Made by a program: the position numbers and the translations under genes
From: Synaphobranchus kaupii
Taxonomy: Eukaryota > Chordata > Actinopteri > Anguilliformes > Synaphobranchidae
Length of the DNA: 64,000 nt
NCBI GenBank assembly: GCA_029718625.1
Contig: CM056397.1
Location: forward strand, 558,001-622,000
Direction of reading: 5' to 3'
Shown here: piece by piece, positions 57,161 to 64,000 of the stretch
Numbering within the stretch: position 1 is the stretch's first letter
Layout of the letters: the number at the start of each line of letters is the position of its first letter
Notes under the pieces: model-generated
Databases searched by the model: none
Seen by the model: the letters and a program-made list of their open reading frames with translations, nothing else
Told to the model about the DNA's origin: nothing

Positions 57161-58794
57161 TGTAACGTTCCGCTCCCTTCCTGTTCGTTTTCCGTGTTTT
57201 CCTGTTTTCCCTCCGTGTCGTGTTGGATCCCTTTGTCCGTGTTTTCCCCTCTGCTGCGGACTAGGCGTTTCCTTCCCTGACTTGTTTGTCTGGCTTTCGT
57301 CGTTTGCTTCCGCCTTTCACTCCTCCCCCCTCGTTGCATGCATTCCTCACCTTGTGTTTAGTTAATCACTCCCGTTTGATTTCCACACCTGCGCCTTATT
57401 TAGTTTGTCATTATCTGCACTATTTATACCTTCGGCTGGCTGCTAGTCGGGGCCAGTTCGTTAACAATCCTCACTCGGTGTTAATGCTTGTCGTTCCTGG
57501 TCTTTTAAAGTTCTGTTCGCTTGGTTGTGGGATAATATCCCCTTACAGCGTTTAGTTCTCGCTAACTACGGATTGGTAGCTTATCTCCCCTGTCGTTTCT
57601 GTATTGCATGCAGCTAACCTGTCTTCCTTTAACCACCAGCTTACCCGGCTTCCATTCATCCGTTGCAGTGTTCGTTTCCCCGTGTTTGTGTGTGTGTGTG
57701 TTGCGGTACCTCCACCTCCAGCTCGTGTAGGATCCGTGGTGGCGTTATATCCTGGCTACCCTCCAGTTGTTCCTGTCCGGCCGAAGCAGCCTCCAAGTTC
57801 TTCGGTTACGGTTCCGGGAGCTCTGGAGACCAGCCAGCTCCAACCGGACCTACCTGAGCCACACCACACCACCCAGCTCTGCCGTGTTTCGCCGGCTACC
57901 TACCTGTCAAACTCTGCACCCCTGTGAGAACCTCCCGGTCCTTCCCGTACCTACTCCCAAACTAACCACCCTCTGCTTTTTGCCCAGTACCGGTGTAGTC
58001 GTCCCGGTCCAGTTCCAGTCCAGCCGTAGTGAGTCGCTCACCTACCTCTTCAAGTCCAGTTCCGGTTTGGAACAGATTCGTTCCAGCGCCCGTTTCCTGA
58101 GTGGACCTCCCGGTCCAGTTCCAGTCCTGTCCAGGGGTGAGGTTCACCTCTCCTTGAAAGTCCAGTTCCGGTTTGGAACAAACCCGTTCCAGAACCCGTT
58201 TCCAGAGTGGACCTCCCGGTCCAGTACCAGTCCAGTCCAGGTGTGAGTCGTACACCTTCCTGTACAGTCCAGTTCCGGTTTGGAACAATCCGTTCCAGAG
58301 CCCGTTTCCAGAGTGGACCTTCCGGTCCAGTTCCAGTCCAGGTGTGAGTCGTGCACCTTCCTCTACAGTCCAGTTCCGGTTTGGAACAAACCCGTTCCAG
58401 AACCCGTTTCGAGTGGACCTCCCGGTCCAGTACCAGTCCAGTCCAGGTGTGAGTCGTGCACCTTCCTGTACAGTCCAGTTCCGGTTTGGAACAATCCGTT
58501 CCAGAACCCGATTCCTGAGTGGACCTCCCGGTCCAGTTCCAGTCCTGTCCAGGTGTTACCTACACCTTCTATCCAGTCCAGTTCCGGCTTGGAACCTGTT
58601 CCGGATCCTCAAGTCCAGCTCCGGCTTGGAGCAGTCCGTTCCGGGCTTCCTGACATTACCCTGTGTTATATTTTGTGCTTGCCTTTCCTGTACAGTTTTG
58701 GGACTACCCCAAAACTTAATTTAAATAAAACCCCTTTCTTGAATCTGTCTCCTGGTCGTTGCACTTGGGTTCGTCTCGTATCTGGGTCGTAACA
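57161..58794 (+). mobile_element. Solo LTR 2, 1,634 bp, same family as LTR 1
   Basis: Starts TGTAACGTTCCGCTCCC, ends GGGTCGTAACA, flanked by TCTGG at 57156-57160 and 58795-58799. TATTTATACC at 57421 and AATAAA at 58724 match the TATA and poly(A) positions of LTR 1. Its internal array (about 58060-58600) has ~105-bp units with GTTCCGGTTTGGAACAA and CAGGTGTGAGTCGT, a different unit form from LTR 1. Open frames across the array are repeat artefacts. Confidence 0.9.
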
Positions 58795-59875
58795 TCTGGC
58801 TCCAAAAAGACCGTAACTTTTGCGTTAGATCTTTGTTTTGTTGCTTTATTCAATACTGTTCATGATTTCAGCTGTCCTTCTGGCACTAGATAGAGCTCAT
58901 CAAGAGCTTTCATTTGACACAGAACTCATCTTACCCCAAAATGCATTAATGTTATTATTTTGAAAGAATGGTGTTGCTTCCCTCCAGTAGAGTTCCAGAG
59001 ACTTGTAGAATATGCCAAGGTGTAGCTTTCTCAGCCACCAATGGCGGTGTCCAGAAGAAAACGCAAAACATCTACTTTTAAGCTAGTACAGCGCCTGTGT
59101 GTTCATCTCTTTAAATAAGATGGAAGTGATTTCCAAGTGAAAATATTACGAGAAATTTGTCACTCTTGACTACAGTTCAAACTAAGGTTGAAAAAAGGTG
59201 TGCACATCTCCACATTCTTAAAGGTTTTCATAAATTTAAAGGGGACCCAACAAGTAACTTGGCATACTAAACATGCCCTGAGCAGATATTTGAAAGGTTG
59301 GAGAGAGGCAAGACACAAGGACAACTCTGGAGGCAGATTCAAGATATTCTCAATGCTTTATTATTTTATGAGGGGGGTAATTGAACTAGAGTAGGGTGTA
59401 ATTGGCCACCAAAATCTGAAAAAATGTATTTTTTAAAATGTCACACATATACTGAACCTAAATTTAAACATGTAGGCCTAACAGTTTCAAAGATTTTACA
59501 AAGTTACAGCTCATATAAAGAAATCAGTCCAATGCAATACATTCATTAGGCCCTAAACTGTGGATTCCCATGGGGATATGGATCTGTAGGTCACAGTTAC
59601 CCACAAAGAACAAGGGGTCTTTTGGGGGGGTTCGAGGATCAGTCCGTATTTCGTGTGAGTGTGACCAGCAGCAATTCTCCTTTGCATAGAGCTGATCAGG
59701 TTATTGATTGTAGCCTGTGAATGTTGTCCAACTCCTCTACAATGGCTGTGTGAAGTTGATGTGACAGTCCTGGGCCAGCATAGTTATACATGCTCTGTGG
59801 TTTGTGATAGGTTGGACGTCCTGCCAAATGCTCTGAAACGATGTCAGAGGTGGTTTATGGTAGAGAAATGAACAT

Positions 59876-60082
59876 TCAATACTCTGGGGGGGTTGTTGGA
59901 GCTGGGATGATGGGGGTTGTTTGAGCTAGGATGGTGGGGGTCGTTGGAGCTGGGATGGTGGGGGTTATAGCAGGGTGCTTCTCCTTGCACAAATACAGGT
60001 GTTTTATGAAGTCCTGTCTAAGTAGCAGTGTTGACTGGCAGTAGATGCAGTGATGACGCCATTGTGGTCTGAAAACCATCAC
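59876..60082 (-). other. Short open frame with one C2H2-like motif and a Pro/Thr repeat
   Basis: The minus strand reads HHCIYCQSTLLLRQDFIKHL then YLC, one possible zinc-finger-like C-x2-C...H motif. It runs into TTPTIPAPTTP-type repeats encoded by a GTTGGAGCTGGGATG minisatellite (about 59895-59970). Sixty-eight codons with no neighbouring exon; too little to call a gene. Confidence 0.25.
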
Positions 60083-60579
60083 ACATCTGTGAATGGTATA
60101 CCCTAAAACATAAGAACATAGAATTGTAGTATTATTATTTTATGATCATATTGTTTTAAAAAGTGCAAATTATGAATACCCAAACCATTACAAAACCATT
60201 TTAAAATGAAGAGACTGGCTGCTAACACGTATTGTGGGGGTAAACAGGCAATCAGCACAGTTTAATTATTACGATTATTCAAACTTCATTAAAATGGTAA
60301 AACAATTAGTATTAAACAAACAATTACACTGGAGACAGTACTGCTGATTTAATGTAGCTGACAGACACAGATCATATCAACATGCTCTTATCATCTTTTG
60401 AAGTTTAATCAATGTGCTGGCTTATATTTAATCAAATATAAGCCGCCATATTTAATCAAAACAATACATAGATTATCTTACTTCTGATTGGTGCATAGTT
60501 AATACATAGGCATAGAGTGGAATATAACAACATACATAATTCTATCGCTGATTGTTACATGGTTACACATTAGCATATA

Positions 60580-61459
60580 CAGTTGAAGTCGGAAGTTTAC
60601 ATACACTTAGGTTGAAGTCATTAAAACTCATTTTTAACCACTCCACAGATTTCATGTTAGCAAACTATAGTGTTGGCAAGTCAGTTAGGACATCTACTTT
60701 GTGCATGACAGAAGTCATTTTTCCAACAATTGTTTACAGACAGATTATTTCACTTTTAATTCACTATATCACAATTCCAGTGAGTCAGAAGTTTACATAC
60801 ACTAAGTTGACTGCCTTTAAATTTTTTATATTTGGTCACATATCCTTTGCATGCCATGACTTCCTGATGTCTGCGACCCAACAACATCAAAAGACTCTTG
60901 ATATCTTATTTTCTGGTACTCTTACAAGCGATACTATAACGTCTCTGCATTTCAATGGATCTCTATGGGAATTTGGGGGTGGGACTAGATTTAGCTGTAA
61001 ATTTTGCTGGAACAGTATGGAATACATGATTGGTAAAATGGCTCTAAGTCATCAAGGGTCTGAGGTATCAAACAAGCCTCAAATCATCACTCTGCTGCCA
61101 GATATGCAGTAGTTATGGATGGATCACTTTAAGGGTGGTTTCTCCTGACAAATTTTCCTATTGAACTCTATGGAAAAATAAGTCAGAAGAAGAAACCCTT
61201 AAAGTTATGTAAAGGCAGTCAACTTCGTGTATGTAAACTTCTGACCCACTGGAATTGTGAAAAAGTTTTTTTTTTAAAGTTAAAAGTGAAATAATATGTC
61301 TGTAAACAATTGCTGGAAAAATTACTTGTGTCATGCACAAAGTAGATGCCCTAACTGACTTGCCAACACTATAGTTTGCTAACATGAAATCTGTGGAGTG
61401 GTTAAAAATTAGTTTTAATGACTTCAACCTAAGAGTATGTAAACTTCCGACTTCAACTG
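60580..61459. mobile_element. Non-autonomous Sleeping Beauty-type Tc1 element
   Basis: The left end CAGTTGAAGTCGGAAGTTTA and the inner direct repeat GTCAGAAGTTTACATACACT (about 60783) form the IR/DR structure of this group. The right end has the same pair inverted (about 61225 and 61440-61459). The transposase is gone. In its place is a 350-bp non-coding module (60839-61208) also present at 8319 and 33928-34262. TA precedes the left end; the right TA is mutated. Confidence 0.9.
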
Positions 61460-61530
61460 CAGTAAAATATACAAAGTCAATGATTGGTTAGATCATGCAT
61501 ATTGAATGAGCGCACAGTGACCCCTACCCC

Positions 61531-61948
61531 TTAAAGGTTGTATCAGCGATTTTGGGTGGAAACATAAATGATCACATTCATCTGATTTTTCCTCACGATC
61601 CGCTAGCTGCCCGCCCCATAAGCAGGCCGTCAAAAAACCGCGTCTCTGTAGGCAGCCTATGCTCCGAGATCGTACACAAAAACAAATGGTACTACCAACC
61701 ACTCAAAACCAAAATAAACAGTATTCCAACCAATCACAATGATCTGCACAAACGCTAATACTCTTATCTCGCTGAAATCTTGACGGATTTACAAACGGTT
61801 TGGTTTCTTACAAACGTTATTAACGTGGTTATAATTCTGAATGCTTGAACACTATTTTTTAAAACATAACATAATTATTCATAAGTATGTTTGTTTGGGA
61901 TTTCGCTTCAGAAGTGACGTCACCCAAAATCGCTGATACAACCTTTAA
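61531..61948. mobile_element. TTAA-flanked MITE
   Basis: The inverted ends AGGTTGTATCAGCGATTTTG and CAAAATCGCTGATACAACCT are bounded on each side by TTAA, the piggyBac-type target. There is no coding capacity; the superfamily is inferred from the target only. Confidence 0.75.
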
Positions 61949-62099
61949 CGTCACACAAACAGTTTTCAATAACTATTTGGTCTTCGAGTGTCATCTTGTT
62001 TTCAGGAGTGTCTCTTCTGGCTCTCTAGCGATAAGATAGGCCATATATCCTTGAGCCTGGAATGTAAGTGGGTCACAGGCCACAGGCTTGCAGTACAGA

Positions 62100-62180
62100 G
62101 AGGAGACGGACATGAAAGAGAAAGAGAGACAGACAGGAAAGAGAAAGACAGAGAGAGAGACAGAAATGCACATAGACACA
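62100..62180 (+). repeat. Purine-rich GAGAAAGAGAGACAGA repeat
   Basis: Simple GAGA/GACA repeat of about 80 bp; open frames on both strands are artefacts. Confidence 0.85.
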
Positions 62181-63405
62181 AGCTATAAGCTATATATATA
62201 TTGTCTCTGGTTTGTTTCGGCTGACTGAAAAATAACATACTGAGACCTTCCGGTGGCTAAAGAGTCTGCAGCCCGCCACTTCTGTCTCTTGAGGATTTAG
62301 AGAATTTAATATACGTTTCAATTAGTATGAATATATATGTATAGAGATCTTTTCTCTATTACTGTGATTATACTAGTGTGAAAACATCCTTCTGAAAACA
62401 CCCTTCTCTTCAATAGTCAACTATTAATAGACAGCTAATTGGGCTTGCCAAAATCGCACTACGGTTTCAATGAACAAATGAGGCTAAAGTTAACGCTATC
62501 GGTAAGCTGACGTTATAACAGATGGTTTTTTGTAGTGCCTTTTAAATGTGTTTCGATTAGCTTGGAATCGAACATTAACGTTACTGTCATAAGCTAACGT
62601 TACATTATATTTATCTAAACGTTAGCTAGCAAGATCTATTCATTACCCCCAGAGTTTTTAACGTTAAACAAATAAAAATAGATTCACATTCAGTTTTGTA
62701 CTCACACTCTGTCGTTGGGTTTTATCCTGTTGTTTCTCTTGGACATGCACCGGACTCCAGGGTCCTAGAAATGCGGTCCTGCCCTGCAATACCAGAGCCA
62801 GGTGCAGTTTCAGGACACCAGCATTGCCGGATGGTGGCGGGCCTCAACGGAATGCAGAGGCAGTCGGATACGTTGACGCATCATCCCATTGAAATGAATG
62901 ACTTCCGCCGGAACACATCGCACTAGTGTGCACAAGGCTTTACACAACTTTCGTTGTGTAGGCATTAGCAAGATTGCTAACTGACTGTTACTATTATTAG
63001 CTAGCTAGACAGACAAATGATCTGTTTACAGACTGCTTTTTTTTAACATAGCCTACGTTTTCTAAGTTAGCTAGCTATTGCAGAACGTTGTCATAAAATT
63101 TCTTCTTACCGTGAAAAACGACGACATCTGACAGATGTTTAGGTAAATCTGTCACCACGGCGGCACTTTCGTCACAAGTCAGCAATTATACCGGGAAATG
63201 CCCTCTTTGAAAACAAAAAACGAATGAATATAAAAAGGTTAGTCTGTTACTGCATACCCGTTTTTGCTAAAGCTGCATCATAGCTATGATAACGCGGAGC
63301 TGTCAAAACTATAACAGCACGAAAACCCTAAAAGAAACAAAATAAAAACCGTAGCCTATGGCTATGACAAATTATGGACTAAACAAGCCACATTTTAGTT
63401 AATAA

Positions 63406-63930
63406 AATGGACAACAGTCAGTTAGTACAAAAGAAAACTGAGTGAAGGGAGCCTCAGCCATGTTTTTGGGTAATGATACGGACTGCACAGGGAAAGATAT
63501 TGAGAAATGATTGAAAATGCATTGTAATAGGACAGCACCTTATTCCTAACTCCCCTCCTCGGTTGGTGAGAATGTGTTTTGGTGCCCCAAACTTGAATTC
63601 TACAATGAACTGTGCAAAGAATTCTACAATGCACTGTGCTACATCCTCAGCTTTCTTAAGACTTCAGCGGATATGCCTCAGCCCACTTGGTCTTGTAGTC
63701 AATCATGACGTCCCTGTGCAGTCCGTCTCATTACCAAAAAACATGGCTGAGGCTCCCTCCACTCAGTTTTCTTTTGTACTAACTGACTGTTGTCCATTAA
63801 ATTCAACTGAATATGGCTCTCTGCCAGAAGCTGGACATCTAGAGGAGCTTCTGCACACCTTACCATCCACAGACCAGTGGATTGGTTGAAAGAATGAGTG
63901 GGACAGTGACAAAGTAATGTGGACTTGACA
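63406..63930. mobile_element. Ty3/gypsy-type integrase relic with a ~90-bp inverted repeat
   Basis: The minus strand 63710-63550 encodes IDYKTKWAEAYPLK (first catalytic Asp region), then FGAPKHILTN where the second Asp would be expected (here Asn). The plus strand 63845-63900 encodes YHPQTSGLVERMSGT, around the catalytic Glu, then a stop. The two pieces are in opposite orientation. Arms 63406-63493 and 63711-63806 (CAGTTAGTACAAAAGAAAAC in one, its complement in the other) flank the first piece. It is a dead, rearranged fragment. Confidence 0.65.
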
Positions 63931-64000
63931 CTAAACTGACCTTGGCCCATTTACACCACTAAATGGTACTATAGTCACTGTGTTAAGTATTCTATTTTGG

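Larger units (their letters stand above)
47136..64000. other. Region downstream of SH2D7, no recognised host gene
   Basis: The human neighbour after SH2D7 is CIB2; I looked for its EF-hand coding sequence on the minus strand and did not see it. Unassigned stretches without recognisable content: 48360-48960, 49390-50080, 53450-55180 (AT-rich), 55610-56020, 56570-57040, 58800-59870, 60070-60570 and 62190-63400. Confidence 0.4.

Overview
The window is nuclear DNA from a ray-finned (teleost) fish. The evidence is split vertebrate genes with GT-AG introns, long non-coding stretches, and a typical teleost repeat load: several Tc1/mariner families including a Sleeping Beauty-type element, an L2-type LINE whose tail contains GCTTTGGATAAAAGCGTCTG, tRNA-derived SINEs, MITEs and solo LTRs. 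I cannot name the species.

Two protein-coding genes are supported. The first three coding exons of TBC1D2B (PH domain of a RabGAP) lie on the minus strand at 14479..14153, 9795..9644 and 4103..3947; the rest of the gene is beyond the left edge. A complete six-exon SH2D7-like gene (SH2 adaptor, 593 codons) lies on the plus strand from 37034 to 47135. As I recall the human map, TBC1D2B and SH2D7 are also adjacent and divergent on 15q, which supports both names. TBC1D2B exon 2 has one base too many in a short C run, either an assembly error or a real frameshift.

Layout: 1-3946 is TBC1D2B intron 3 with a near-intact L2-type LINE and two relics. 4104-9643 is intron 2, with a ~225-bp tandem array at 5.3-6.6 kb. 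9796-14152 is intron 1. 14480-37033 is the shared upstream interval, built almost entirely of nested repeats. 37034-47135 is SH2D7; its introns hold two Tc1 copies, a solo LTR inside one of them, a minisatellite abutting a splice acceptor, and a foldback element inside a SINE. 47136-64000 has no recognised host gene. It holds one orphan open frame (52882..51971), a second solo LTR, a deleted Sleeping Beauty-type element, MITEs and a Ty3/gypsy-type integrase relic.

The most unusual structure is a pair of mirror-image arrays at 16.68-17.12 kb and 19.17-19.63 kb. Six-base palindromes (ACTAGT, less often ACGTGT, ACATGT or GATATC) recur every 21 bp, two helical turns, with unrelated 15-bp spacers. 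Both arms change to 8-bp doublets on the inner side, at the same distance from a GATATC-like landmark. The spacing is conserved between arms while the spacer sequence is not. It looks like the two ends of an unrecognised transposon with phased protein-binding sites.
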